64,000 nt of DNA from Alcanivorax sp. DP30 (GTDB lineage Bacteria > Pseudomonadota > Gammaproteobacteria > Pseudomonadales > Alcanivoracaceae): NCBI RefSeq assembly GCF_009882945.1, contig NZ_WTUY01000002.1, positions 64,927-128,926 on the forward strand. Reading direction: 5' to 3'. This document shows positions 27,285 to 35,818 of this stretch, in pieces. Positions within the stretch are counted from its first letter, which is position 1; each line of letters begins with the position of its first letter. The notes beneath the pieces were generated by a model. That model saw only the letters and a program-made list of their open reading frames with translations, was not told the origin of the DNA and made no database searches. A program made the position numbers and the translations under genes.

Positions 27285-27901
27285 CCTCGTGTTGTTTTCA
27301 GCGTGCCCGTTCGCCCCAGCAAAAGGCTGAGCGCCGGGCGCAGATTCTTCAGGCCGCTGCCGAGGCGTTCCAGCGAGACCGATTTCAGGCTATTGCCCTG
27401 GCGGACATTGCCCGGCAATCCGGTGTCAGCAAGGCGGCGCTGTATCGTTATTTCCCTTCTAAGGAATCATTGTTCCTGGCGTTGTACCTCAGTGAGCTTG
27501 AAGCGCTGGCCGACTGTACGCTGGTGGAGGACAAGGCCCTATGGGAGCAACTGGCGGATAATTTGATTGCCCGCCCGTTGTTCTGTCGCCTCACTGCCAT
27601 TCTCCACTCGGTGCTGGAACAGAATCTGGACCAGACACAGGCCAGAGAGTTCAAACTGTTACTCTTGGAATCATTTTCCTCGCTGAGTCGTCGCCTTCAG
27701 TTGCACTACGGGCTACCTGAAAAGCAGGTGAATGCCTATCTGCTTCAGGCCCAGCAAAGTGTTATTGGTTGCTGGGTAATGAGCCATCCTGCTCCGGTGA
27801 TGGACAATTTGCTTGATGAGGCGCCTTTTGATGTATTCAGGGTTCAGTTTGATCGGGCACTGAAAACCCAGCTCGCGGCACTGGAGGCTGCCCAGAAATG
27901 A
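27281..27901 (+). CDS. TetR/AcrR-family regulator
   Basis: A 206-residue repressor-type protein. Residues about 15-65 are the TetR helix-turn-helix (QAIALADIARQSGVSKAALY, then RYFPSKESLF); the remainder is the helical ligand-binding and dimer domain, which gives no clue to the ligand. It overlaps the SDR gene by 4 bases and the hydrolase gene by 4 bases, so all three are translationally coupled. The palindrome at 26476-26492 is its probable operator. Confidence 0.9.
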   Translation: MTSCCFQRARSPQQKAERRAQILQAAAEAFQRDRFQAIALADIARQSGVSKAALYRYFPSKESLFLALYLSELEALADCTLVEDKALWEQLADNLIARPLFCRLTAILHSVLEQNLDQTQAREFKLLLLESFSSLSRRLQLHYGLPEKQVNAYLLQAQQSVIGCWVMSHPAPVMDNLLDEAPFDVFRVQFDRALKTQLAALEAAQK

Positions 27902-28548
27902 CACAGGCGGATTCATTACCGGATTTATTGTTCACTCCTGCCAGCAAGCCCAGGGCCCTGATGTTGTTTGCCCATGGCGCGGGTGCGCCCATGGACAGCG
28001 ATTTCATGACCACAATGGCGCAAGCGGTAGCAGATCAGGGCATTAGTGTTGCCCGATTCGAGTTTCCCTACATGCAACGGCGTCGTCAGGAACAGCGAAA
28101 ATTTCCACCTGACCGGGCCCCCGCATTGTTGGCACATTTTCAGCGAGTACTGGCTCAGGCAGCTGAACATGGCTTGCCAATATGGATAGCGGGTAAATCC
28201 ATGGGCGGACGAATGGCATCCATGCTGACAGCGGATCGTTCTTCCGGGCTTGAGAATGTGCAAGGGGTGATTGCCCTGGGGTATCCTTTTCATCCGCCAG
28301 GCAAGCCAGAGAAAACCCGTACTGAGCATCTTTATGATTTAACGATGCCCATGCTTATTTGTCAGGGTACGCGGGACCCTTTTGGAAAACCCGTGGAAGT
28401 ATCGGGCTATAATTTACCTGTCGGGATACAGGTGCACTGGCTGGAGGGGGGAGACCATGATTTCAAGCCGCTCAAGCGCAGTGGTTTTACTCAGACGCAC
28501 CTGATCGCAGAGGCTGCTGAACAGGTCAGCCAGTTTATACTGTCATAA
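27898..28548 (+). CDS. Alpha/beta hydrolase, KANL3/Tex30 type
   Basis: A 216-residue hydrolase of the dienelactone hydrolase-like, KANL3/Tex30 subfamily. The oxyanion-loop motif LMLFAHGAGAPMDSDFM is near the N-terminus, the nucleophile elbow is GKSMGG (Ser at about residue 101), an Asp occurs in GTRDPFG and the catalytic His in GGDHDF. No signal peptide, so cytoplasmic. It is last in the SDR-tetR-hydrolase operon, which hints at a shared small-molecule pathway. Substrate unknown. Confidence 0.87.
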   Translation: MTQADSLPDLLFTPASKPRALMLFAHGAGAPMDSDFMTTMAQAVADQGISVARFEFPYMQRRRQEQRKFPPDRAPALLAHFQRVLAQAAEHGLPIWIAGKSMGGRMASMLTADRSSGLENVQGVIALGYPFHPPGKPEKTRTEHLYDLTMPMLICQGTRDPFGKPVEVSGYNLPVGIQVHWLEGGDHDFKPLKRSGFTQTHLIAEAAEQVSQFILS

Positions 28549-28579
28549 AAAACGAATCAGGATATATCAGGGGATATGC

Positions 28580-29977
28580 ATGGATGCATGTAGTTACCAC
28601 GCACGCAAATCAACAAGCTGGGTGTGTGAAGGTTGCAACAAGCCCTATTGCACGCAATGTGTGCCGGGTGGTGAAGAGAATTTCAAGGCTGGTCAGCCCC
28701 GCTGTCCTCTCTGTAGCCAGCGTCTTGAATGGCGCGGCGATGGCCTTCCCCGATTGCCATTCTGGCAACGATCCCGAGAGATTCTCGGTTATCCGCTGAA
28801 GCTGCCGGCACTGTGGTTACTGCTGGCCTTTGGGGCCGCCAATGTCATGCTCAGTAACATGATCACGGCACTGTTTTTCCTGTTTGTGTCTACGCTGCTG
28901 TCAGTGTACGCCATGCTGGTGATTGCGGATGTGGCGAGAGATAACTGGGAGCCACCATCGCCCATGGACGGTATTTCGGAAGGCGGTCTGCTTTTTCGCC
29001 AGCTGGGATTGATGTTTGTGCTTTTCGTTGGCCCTTTCCTGTTTGCTTCCACGTCCATGGTGCTCGCGTTCGGATTGCTTGCCCTGGCGGCATTTATTCT
29101 GCCCGCTGCTCTAATGTTGCTTGCAGTCAGTGGCTCTCTGCTTATGGCTTTGAATCCGCTGCGCTGGTTGCAGCTTATCCTCACCGTGGGCGCTTCATAT
29201 CTGCTGCTGTGGTTGGCGGTGATGGCGGTGACGGCAGCCCCGGCGTTACTGGAGTCAGGTAACGCCATGCCGGCAGTGGTGTTCGTCGGTGCCTTTTTTT
29301 CTGCCTATACCACCCTGGTTGCCGCGGCCATGATGGGGGCAATGCTCAATGAAAAGGCACGCCAGCTGGGTCTGACCATGGATGAAGAGCGTGGGCGTTC
29401 GCTTTCCCAGGAAGATTATGAGATCGCTGAAGTGCTGGGGTCTGCGCATATCTATGCTCAGGAAGGTCGACTGGAAGAGGCCCTGAAAGTGATCAACCGT
29501 GGTCTGGCTTCTGCTCCCCTGCATCAAGAACTGAACTGGCGTCGTTTGCGGCTTTTGAAACTGCTGCACAAGGAGGGGCCGTGGCTTGAACACCTGGCCC
29601 GTTTTGTACGCCAGCAGTTAGGTTCTGGCAATGCCGGAACGGCGGTACAGATATGGCTGGAAGCAAGTCAGCAACAAAGCGGGTTGCGTTTCGAGGATGA
29701 TCCGGCTCTGTGTCTGTCGCTTTCCAAAGCATTGTTCGAGCGTGGCCGTTTTCGCGAGGCACAGCAATTATTGGTGAATCTTCATCAACGGGCGCCCCAG
29801 TTCAAGGGGCTTGGTGAGGCTTACATGCTGCTGGCAAGGCTGTATCTTGAGCAGGGGAGCACCGCTACGGCCAACCGTCTGGTCAGCTTTGTGAAGAAGC
29901 ATTTCCCCGGAGATCACGACAGCGAGGATGGGCTGGAAACTGTCGCACTGCTGACAAGGTTGCAGGCTCACAGCTGA
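28580..29977 (+). CDS. B-box-like zinc, membrane and TPR protein
   Basis: A 465-residue protein of unusual build. Residues 4-45 hold eight likely zinc ligands spaced as in a B-box finger: Cys4/His7, Cys16/Cys19, Cys24/Cys27 and Cys42/Cys45. Residues about 65-255 form several hydrophobic membrane helices (ALWLLLAFGAANVML onward). From about 275 to the end are tetratricopeptide-like helical pairs (AHIYAQEGRLEEALKVINRG; AYMLLARLYLEQGSTATANR). I do not recognise a named family. The TPR part probably faces the cytoplasm together with the zinc finger and binds a protein partner. The neighbour, 6 bases away and convergent, is a rhomboid protease that also ends in TPR-like helices. Confidence 0.7.
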   Translation: MDACSYHARKSTSWVCEGCNKPYCTQCVPGGEENFKAGQPRCPLCSQRLEWRGDGLPRLPFWQRSREILGYPLKLPALWLLLAFGAANVMLSNMITALFFLFVSTLLSVYAMLVIADVARDNWEPPSPMDGISEGGLLFRQLGLMFVLFVGPFLFASTSMVLAFGLLALAAFILPAALMLLAVSGSLLMALNPLRWLQLILTVGASYLLLWLAVMAVTAAPALLESGNAMPAVVFVGAFFSAYTTLVAAAMMGAMLNEKARQLGLTMDEERGRSLSQEDYEIAEVLGSAHIYAQEGRLEEALKVINRGLASAPLHQELNWRRLRLLKLLHKEGPWLEHLARFVRQQLGSGNAGTAVQIWLEASQQQSGLRFEDDPALCLSLSKALFERGRFREAQQLLVNLHQRAPQFKGLGEAYMLLARLYLEQGSTATANRLVSFVKKHFPGDHDSEDGLETVALLTRLQAHS

Positions 29978-29983
29978 ACAAGG

Positions 29984-31318
29984 TCATGGGCCGCTCAGCT
30001 CCAGTTGCTGGCTGAGCTTGTCCATGCGCGGGTGTTGCCACTGCTGCGTGCGGAGTTCTGTCACGATGGCACGGGCCTCCGCCGTCCGTTTCTGTTGCCA
30101 TGCCAGTTCTGCCAGTAATAGCCGGAAGGGGGGGGGGAGCCTGGCAATGTCGCCACCCAGAGAATCGTATTCTTTCCATAGCCAGGCGATCAGAACTACT
30201 TTACCTGGTGTCTTGCTGAGGGTCTTCATGGCGTTTTTCATGGCGCTGTCCAGTTGCTTCTGACGTAGACCCATTTCCAGGTAAAAGGCCCACAGCGGGC
30301 GGCTGGTCGGGTACTTCGCCAGCCACTGCTCACACCGCTGTTGGGCGTCGGCAAAGCGTAACTCTTCGGCCATTTTTAGACAGGCTTCGGGGACTTCCCG
30401 GTCTTTGATATCAGTGCTGGTGTCTTCGTTTGGGCTGTTGTCATGGCCTGAGTACGGCAGCAGGAAGGCGAGTATCAAACCGCTGATAAGACCACCCGCA
30501 TGGGCCATGTATGCCACGTTGGTGTCTGCGGTAGCGGCCTGAACCAGCTCCCAGCCCAGCCAGACAGGAAACAGCACCAGAGCAGGGGCACGAAAGCTGC
30601 CAAACACAAAACCGAGCGTATAGAAGAACTCCACTTTGCGAAGCCGATAAGTGCCAGAGTAGAGGCCCATGATGCCGGAGATGGCGCCGGAAGCGCCTAC
30701 CAGGGGCACGCCGCTATCGGGATCGACCATAATGAACAGCAGGCCAGCGCCGAGTCCGGCAGCGAGATAGGCGATGCTGAAACGAAGCCACCCCCAGTAA
30801 CGCTCCATGGCGATGCCAAATATGATCAGCCAGACCATGTTGCCCAGCAGGTGAAACCAGTCACCGTGCATGAACATGGAAGAGACGAAGGTGGTGGCAG
30901 TAGGTGCATTGGGGATCAGGCCCCAGCGAAAGGCAGAAAAGCGGCTGACCCACTGTTCCATGTCTCCGCGCAGCTTGCGCCATTGTTCGGTTGGCGGACT
31001 GCTTTGCCACTGTTCATGGACATGCCGGGTGAACGCCTGATTGAACCAGCCATAGGCAAACATGAAATCCGGGCCGCGATCATTCATGGCAACAGCATCG
31101 GAGTAGGTCGCGCTGTCCTGACGGGAAAGCCAGGTCATCAACAGGGTAGATTCGTACTCCGCAAGGTTTGTCAGCTGCTGGTCGGTAAGCGGAATTTCCA
31201 GCTGGTTATCGCGGTGGGTGGAGGTCGCATACAGGAGCGTGTTGATGATGATCAGGAAAATACATACCCAGGGCAGGGTGCGACGGCCGGTGTTTTCCCC
31301 AACGGGTAATATCAACAT
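29984..31318 (-). CDS. Rhomboid-family intramembrane serine protease
   Basis: A 444-residue membrane protease. The catalytic serine is in VGASGAISG (Ser210) and the partner histidine in AHAGG (His273), on separate membrane helices as in GlpG. One helix precedes a ~120-residue periplasmic loop (residues ~35-150), then the six-helix rhomboid core, and a cytoplasmic tail from about 310 with TPR-like helices (KMAEELRFADAQQRCEQWLAKYP). A 10-G tract at 30128-30137 encodes a Pro run near residue 394 and could be slippage-prone. AAGGGAG precedes the ATG. Substrates unknown. Confidence 0.93.
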   Translation of the reverse strand: MLILPVGENTGRRTLPWVCIFLIIINTLLYATSTHRDNQLEIPLTDQQLTNLAEYESTLLMTWLSRQDSATYSDAVAMNDRGPDFMFAYGWFNQAFTRHVHEQWQSSPPTEQWRKLRGDMEQWVSRFSAFRWGLIPNAPTATTFVSSMFMHGDWFHLLGNMVWLIIFGIAMERYWGWLRFSIAYLAAGLGAGLLFIMVDPDSGVPLVGASGAISGIMGLYSGTYRLRKVEFFYTLGFVFGSFRAPALVLFPVWLGWELVQAATADTNVAYMAHAGGLISGLILAFLLPYSGHDNSPNEDTSTDIKDREVPEACLKMAEELRFADAQQRCEQWLAKYPTSRPLWAFYLEMGLRQKQLDSAMKNAMKTLSKTPGKVVLIAWLWKEYDSLGGDIARLPPPFRLLLAELAWQQKRTAEARAIVTELRTQQWQHPRMDKLSQQLELSGP

Positions 31319-31452
31319 GGTAAAGCTCCCTTCCCCAACAAGACGCCAGCCATCCGGGCTGGTGATTAAGCGATTTGTTGCAGTGTAACGTTAGCGCAGA
31401 CAAAGCGGGAGGGGTGAGTGAGCCCGGCATGGCCGGGCACAGTGGAGGCAGG

Positions 31453-31920
31453 CTATTTGGCCGGTTTTTCACTGATCCAGAGATTGATGGTGCCCTCTAC
31501 CACGACGGTGCCGTCATCGCGCATGGCCTTGACGGTCACAGGCAGATCCCCGGGCTTCCAGTCTTCCGGGTTGACCTCGGCGATGGCGGTGATATCGGTA
31601 GTGGCCTTGGCGGTGTAGTTCACGCTCATGCCTTTGGGAATCCAGCGCAGATGCTTGGGAATAGAGGACTCGGCCATGGCGCCCATGGCACATTCCAGTG
31701 CGTTGCAGATAGCAATGACGTGTACGGTCTGGATATGGTTTTCCACCCCTTTACGCTTCTTGAACTTAACCTCACAGAAATTCGGTCGCAGCTGCGTGAC
31801 GACGGGGGTAATAGTGGCGAAGTAGGGGGCTTTGCGACTGAACATCATGGAAAACAGCTTTCTGCCCGCGGGCAATTTAAGCGCTTTTTCGTAGATATTG
31901 AGCAAGTAGTTGTCGCTCAT
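31453..31920 (-). CDS. DUF4442 hotdog-fold protein
   Basis: A 155-residue protein of the DUF4442 group, a hotdog-fold family related to acyl-CoA thioesterases. The first half holds YFATITPVVTQLRPNFCEVKF; the hotdog helix region is HVIAICNALECAMGAMAESSIP; the last strand is VVVEGTINLWISEKP. The start is the ATG at 31920, with AGGAGA upstream; an in-frame ATG at 31962 would add 14 residues. The catalytic Asp/Glu of true thioesterases is not certain, so acyl-CoA hydrolysis is an inference. It is followed downstream on the same strand by the rhomboid gene after about 130 bases. Confidence 0.8.
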   Translation of the reverse strand: MSDNYLLNIYEKALKLPAGRKLFSMMFSRKAPYFATITPVVTQLRPNFCEVKFKKRKGVENHIQTVHVIAICNALECAMGAMAESSIPKHLRWIPKGMSVNYTAKATTDITAIAEVNPEDWKPGDLPVTVKAMRDDGTVVVEGTINLWISEKPAK

Positions 31921-32062
31921 GATTTTGTCTCCTGGTGGCTCTCCCGATGAGAATGTGGACATTTTCCATGGCTGCCAACGGGGTGCAATGGGTTTGGGGC
32001 GCGACGGTTGCGCGCAGGTGCTACCATTGTGTCAGGATTGAGATGAGCATGAGGGATCGGTT

Positions 32063-34990
32063 GTGAAGGTGTTGGAGACTTGGAAGCAGAGCAGCTGGAA
32101 AATCAAGACATTGGTGATCCTGGCTGTGCTGTATGTGTTGTACGTGTTATTGGGCTTTCTGGTAGCGCCAGGACTCGTCAGAGACAATGCACGGCAGGCA
32201 CTGGCAGAGTTGACAGGCCGGGACGTTCAGATCAATGAGGTCAAGATCAACCCATTGGCGCTCAGTGCCACCATCAATGGCTTTGCCATCAAGGATGAGC
32301 AGACCGAGGTGCTGGCTGCATTTGATCACCTCTATGTGAACTTTCAGGTTTCCTCCCTGTTTCGCTGGACCTGGTATTTCGACCAGATCGCACTGGACGG
32401 GCTGACGCTGAGAGCTCGCCGCAACCCCGGCTCCGTGTTCAATTTCGACGACATTCTTGCCCATATCGAGGCGCAGGCTGAAGCAGAGCCGGATGAAGAG
32501 GCGCCTGTTGCTGAGCAGGACGCAGCCCTGCCAAGCATCGCAGTGGGCGAACTGGTATTGACCAATGGCGATCTGCGCTATACCGAAGCGGCAGGGAAGA
32601 CGCCTCATGAGCTGATTCTGCCTATCGCCTTTGACGTGAATAACTTCTCCACCGTTGCCAAAGACAAGGAATCCAACGATTACGCTGTGCGCCTGGAGGG
32701 CCCGGATGGTGGGGTGTTCGATTGGGCCGGGCATTTTGAGTTTACTCCCTTTATTGCCAACGGACGCTTACAGGTTGAGCGGGTGGATCTGGTTTCCCTT
32801 GCCAAGCTTGGTCAGGATCAAGTGCGCTTTACCGTCCCTTCTGGTGAGATGGATCTTGAAGCGCAATACGAGTTCACCCAGCACCCGGAAGCCAAACTGC
32901 TGATCGAGGAAGGGCGCCTTACCTTGCGCAATGTCTCGCTGCTGAAACCGGGTCAAGAGTCGCCGAGTATCCGGGTGCCAGGAGTGACGGTTTCGGGTAT
33001 CGGGGTGGACACTCTGGCGCAGACGGTTTCTATCCCTGAGGTGGAAATTTCAAAACCTGAGATTCATGCGGTGCTGGAAGAGGCCGGTTTGGATCTGGCA
33101 ACCCTGTTTCTGCCTCCGGATGAGGAAAAAGCGGAGCAGGTCAAAGAGCAGGTGAAGGAGAAGGCACAACAGGCGGCGGAGCGTATCGTCGAGGCTGAGA
33201 CCTTCTGGAAGGTCACGCTGGACAAGGTCGGGGTTAACGGCAGCCTGCTTCGCTTCACCGACCGCACCTTGTCGCCGGCTCAAACCGTAGAGCTGAGTGA
33301 TGGGGATCTGACCCTTACCAATCTGGTGGTGGGTGAGGAAGCGCCGTTCCAGTGGCAGGGAAGTGCAAAGCTGGCCGGTGAGGGCGCGTTGTCTCATTCT
33401 GGCGAAGGCAAGCTGGCGCCGCTTTCCATCAGCAGCAAGGCAAGCCTCAGCGATTTGCCTCTGGCTACTTTCTCGCCCTGGCTGGAAAAGGATATGCCTC
33501 TGTCGCTGACTGCCGGAACGTTGGGTGTAGACATGAATGCTCAGGTCTCAGGGGATGCCCCTGATGCGACAGTCAGTGCCAGTGCCAATATACAGGGGCT
33601 GAATTTGCTCGAAGGAGGTCGCCCGCTGCTCAAGGCCAACAACGCCACACTGCAAGGCCTTAGCCTTTCCACGGCAACCCGGCAGGTACAGATTGAGGAA
33701 ATCGGTCTGACGGGACTGGATATGCTCCATCAAATCGATAATCAGGGCCGTGACGCCGCTACTCGCATTGACGCGGGAAGCACTCCGTCAACAGCGGACA
33801 GCTCTGGCGCTGCGGACAGCGGCAAGCCCTGGCAAGTAGGCATCAAGCGGGTGCGGTTGGTGGGGAGCCAGGTGCGTCATGAAGATCTGACCGTCAGCCC
33901 CAATTTCCGCATAGGTCTGTATCAACTCTCCGGGATCGTTTCCAACCTGAATACGCGTCCCGGCAGTCGGGCAAACCTGGATTTGAAAGCGCAGATTGAC
34001 CGCTATGCCCCATTCTCCATCAAGGGGGTGCTGGCGCCAGAACCGCTGTATTCCGATCTGGCGATAACACTACAGAATTATGAGATGACCAGCCTGACAC
34101 CGTTCACCGGTCTTTACCTGGGATATCAGGTAGAGAAAGGGCAGCTGGGGGTGGAAACCGACGTCAATATCGAGAATAACCACCTCCGAAGCAAGTCAGA
34201 TATTCGCGCCAATCAGTTCTATCTCGGTGAGAAAGTGGAGAGCGATGAAGCGGTGAAGGTGCCGATCAAGCTGGGCCTCTCCGTGCTTCGTTCCCGTAGC
34301 GGTGAGATACACCTGCCGGTAAAAATGTCGGGCGAACTGGATGATCCCAGCTTCAGCGTGACCGGCATGATCCTCAAGGTGCTGACCAATATCGTGGTGA
34401 AGGCAGCTACCGCTCCATTCTCTGTACTGGCTGGGCTGGCTGGCGGCGAAAACCTGGAGAGGATCCAGTTTGAGCCGGGCAGTGCCACCGCTGGCGCACA
34501 GACCAATGATTCCCTGGAGGCACTGGCCAAGGTATTGGATGAGAAGCCTGACCTGAGAATCGGCTTGATCGGGACCACCAATGCGGCGGACCGTATTGCG
34601 TTGGCAGAGCAGGCACTTGGTTCCGATCTCGACGGTGAAGACTGGCCGGGTATCGATATGGCGCTGGAGGAATCTTCGTTGCGTCGCAAACTGAAACGCC
34701 GCTATGAATCATCTACCGATAAGGATGTGGAGACGTTGGTCAGTGAGCCGCTTCCCGAGGATGAGAACGAGGCGGACAGGATTCTGGCGAAGGCGGCATG
34801 GGATGCCATGGCACCACCGATGGCCGAGGCGATTACCACGCAGCAGTTGGTGGAACTGGCCCGGTTGCGTTCTGAAAATGCCAAGGCAGCCCTGGTTCAG
34901 CAACTGGGCGTGGCCCAGGACCGTGTGTACCTGAATGAGTCGAAGGTAGATGGCGATGTTGCCGGCCTGACACTGACCCTGGCGAAATAA
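32063..34990 (+). CDS. DUF748 AsmA-like envelope protein
   Basis: A 975-residue protein with one N-terminal membrane helix (residues ~15-40, LVILAVLYVLYVLLGFLVAPGLV) and a very long periplasmic, mostly beta region. DUF748 marks are the opening VRDNARQALAELTGRDVQINEVKINPLALSATINGF and repeated LDGLTL/VSGIGV-type strands, ending in a conserved helical part (LAKVLDEKPDLRIGLIGT). The family belongs to the AsmA/TamB-like group thought to move lipid or help outer-membrane assembly. A charged segment with many Glu/Lys lies around residue 355-380. The GTG start has GAGGGA upstream. Next gene begins 1 base after the stop, so the two are one transcript. Confidence 0.88.
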   Translation: MKVLETWKQSSWKIKTLVILAVLYVLYVLLGFLVAPGLVRDNARQALAELTGRDVQINEVKINPLALSATINGFAIKDEQTEVLAAFDHLYVNFQVSSLFRWTWYFDQIALDGLTLRARRNPGSVFNFDDILAHIEAQAEAEPDEEAPVAEQDAALPSIAVGELVLTNGDLRYTEAAGKTPHELILPIAFDVNNFSTVAKDKESNDYAVRLEGPDGGVFDWAGHFEFTPFIANGRLQVERVDLVSLAKLGQDQVRFTVPSGEMDLEAQYEFTQHPEAKLLIEEGRLTLRNVSLLKPGQESPSIRVPGVTVSGIGVDTLAQTVSIPEVEISKPEIHAVLEEAGLDLATLFLPPDEEKAEQVKEQVKEKAQQAAERIVEAETFWKVTLDKVGVNGSLLRFTDRTLSPAQTVELSDGDLTLTNLVVGEEAPFQWQGSAKLAGEGALSHSGEGKLAPLSISSKASLSDLPLATFSPWLEKDMPLSLTAGTLGVDMNAQVSGDAPDATVSASANIQGLNLLEGGRPLLKANNATLQGLSLSTATRQVQIEEIGLTGLDMLHQIDNQGRDAATRIDAGSTPSTADSSGAADSGKPWQVGIKRVRLVGSQVRHEDLTVSPNFRIGLYQLSGIVSNLNTRPGSRANLDLKAQIDRYAPFSIKGVLAPEPLYSDLAITLQNYEMTSLTPFTGLYLGYQVEKGQLGVETDVNIENNHLRSKSDIRANQFYLGEKVESDEAVKVPIKLGLSVLRSRSGEIHLPVKMSGELDDPSFSVTGMILKVLTNIVVKAATAPFSVLAGLAGGENLERIQFEPGSATAGAQTNDSLEALAKVLDEKPDLRIGLIGTTNAADRIALAEQALGSDLDGEDWPGIDMALEESSLRRKLKRRYESSTDKDVETLVSEPLPEDENEADRILAKAAWDAMAPPMAEAITTQQLVELARLRSENAKAALVQQLGVAQDRVYLNESKVDGDVAGLTLTLAK

Positions 34991-34991
34991 T

Positions 34992-35738
34992 ATGGCCGTT
35001 GTGTGGAGCGCAGACCGAGAAGGTGTGCGCTACGAAGTCCACCGCAAGGGAAAGAAACTGGAGCTGTATGCCAATGGCGTACAGCATTCGGAGTTTCACC
35101 CCAAACGGTTGCTGACCGGCAGCGTTTGGGATCTGCTCTGGCTGCCGGCCTTGCTGCATGCTCCGGACCGCTATCAGCGGGTACTGGTGCTGGGGCTGGG
35201 AGGTGGCTCGCTGATTCCTCCCATTCGTGCGCTGCTCAACCCCGATACCCTGATTGCCGTCGAGCTGGATGCCCCGCACCTTGAGGTGGCGCGGGATGTA
35301 TTTGGCGTTGCCGAAATGGGCGTGGAAACCCATCTGGCGGATGCCTGCCAGTGGCTGGCAGATTATCAGGGACCGCCCTTTGACCTCATCATCGAAGACC
35401 TGTTTGCTCCCAGTAACGAACAGGTCACCCGCGCGGTGCCGGGGTCTCTGGAGTGGCAGCAGCGCCTTGCTTCTCACGTTTCTGATCAGGGTATGCTGGT
35501 GATGAACTTTGGTGATTGGGCAGAGTATCGTGACAGTGAACTGGCGGAGGAGGAGTCCATGGCCGGTTTTGCCAGTCGCTTCCGGCTCTCCTGTAGCGAT
35601 TGCCATAATGCGATCATTGCATTCAGTCGCACGCCAACCCGCAGTATCCAGCTTCGCCGTCAGCTGGCGGGCATCCCGGAACTGAATACCCGCGACGCCC
35701 GCGGCAGGCTGGATTATCACATTCGCCAGCTGGACTAG
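34992..35738 (+). CDS. Spermidine synthase-like protein
   Basis: A 248-residue Rossmann-type protein of the spermidine/spermine synthase superfamily. Motif I reads VLVLGLGGGSLIP, motif II IAVELDAPHLEVARDVFG and the following acidic region is THLADACQWLAD, matching the family order. The IIEDLFAP segment takes the place of the catalytic-Asp motif of SpeE (YDLIIxD), while the putrescine-binding residues of true SpeE are not clear, so it may be a divergent transferase, not a polyamine enzyme. Coupled to the DUF748 gene just upstream. Confidence 0.8.
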   Translation: MAVVWSADREGVRYEVHRKGKKLELYANGVQHSEFHPKRLLTGSVWDLLWLPALLHAPDRYQRVLVLGLGGGSLIPPIRALLNPDTLIAVELDAPHLEVARDVFGVAEMGVETHLADACQWLADYQGPPFDLIIEDLFAPSNEQVTRAVPGSLEWQQRLASHVSDQGMLVMNFGDWAEYRDSELAEEESMAGFASRFRLSCSDCHNAIIAFSRTPTRSIQLRRQLAGIPELNTRDARGRLDYHIRQLD

Positions 35739-35818
35739 AGCAGGCGAGCTACGAGCCATGAGAAAAAACAAAGCTTTCGCTTTTGAACTTCCTCACAGCT
35801 AGTAGCTAGCAGCTGCTC
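35739..35818. repeat. Inverted repeat of the GAGCTAC family
   Basis: The 80-base gap between two convergent genes is an imperfect inverted repeat. The left half reads GAGCAGGCGAGCTACGAG and the right half, read backward, GAGCAGCTGCTAGCTACTAG. It may end transcription from both sides. The motif links it to 602-657, about 50610-50690 and 58371-58498. Confidence 0.65.

Noticed and set aside
30500-31309. 269-codon plus-strand frame
   Set aside because: It lies over the rhomboid gene, whose catalytic motifs are clear on the other strand.
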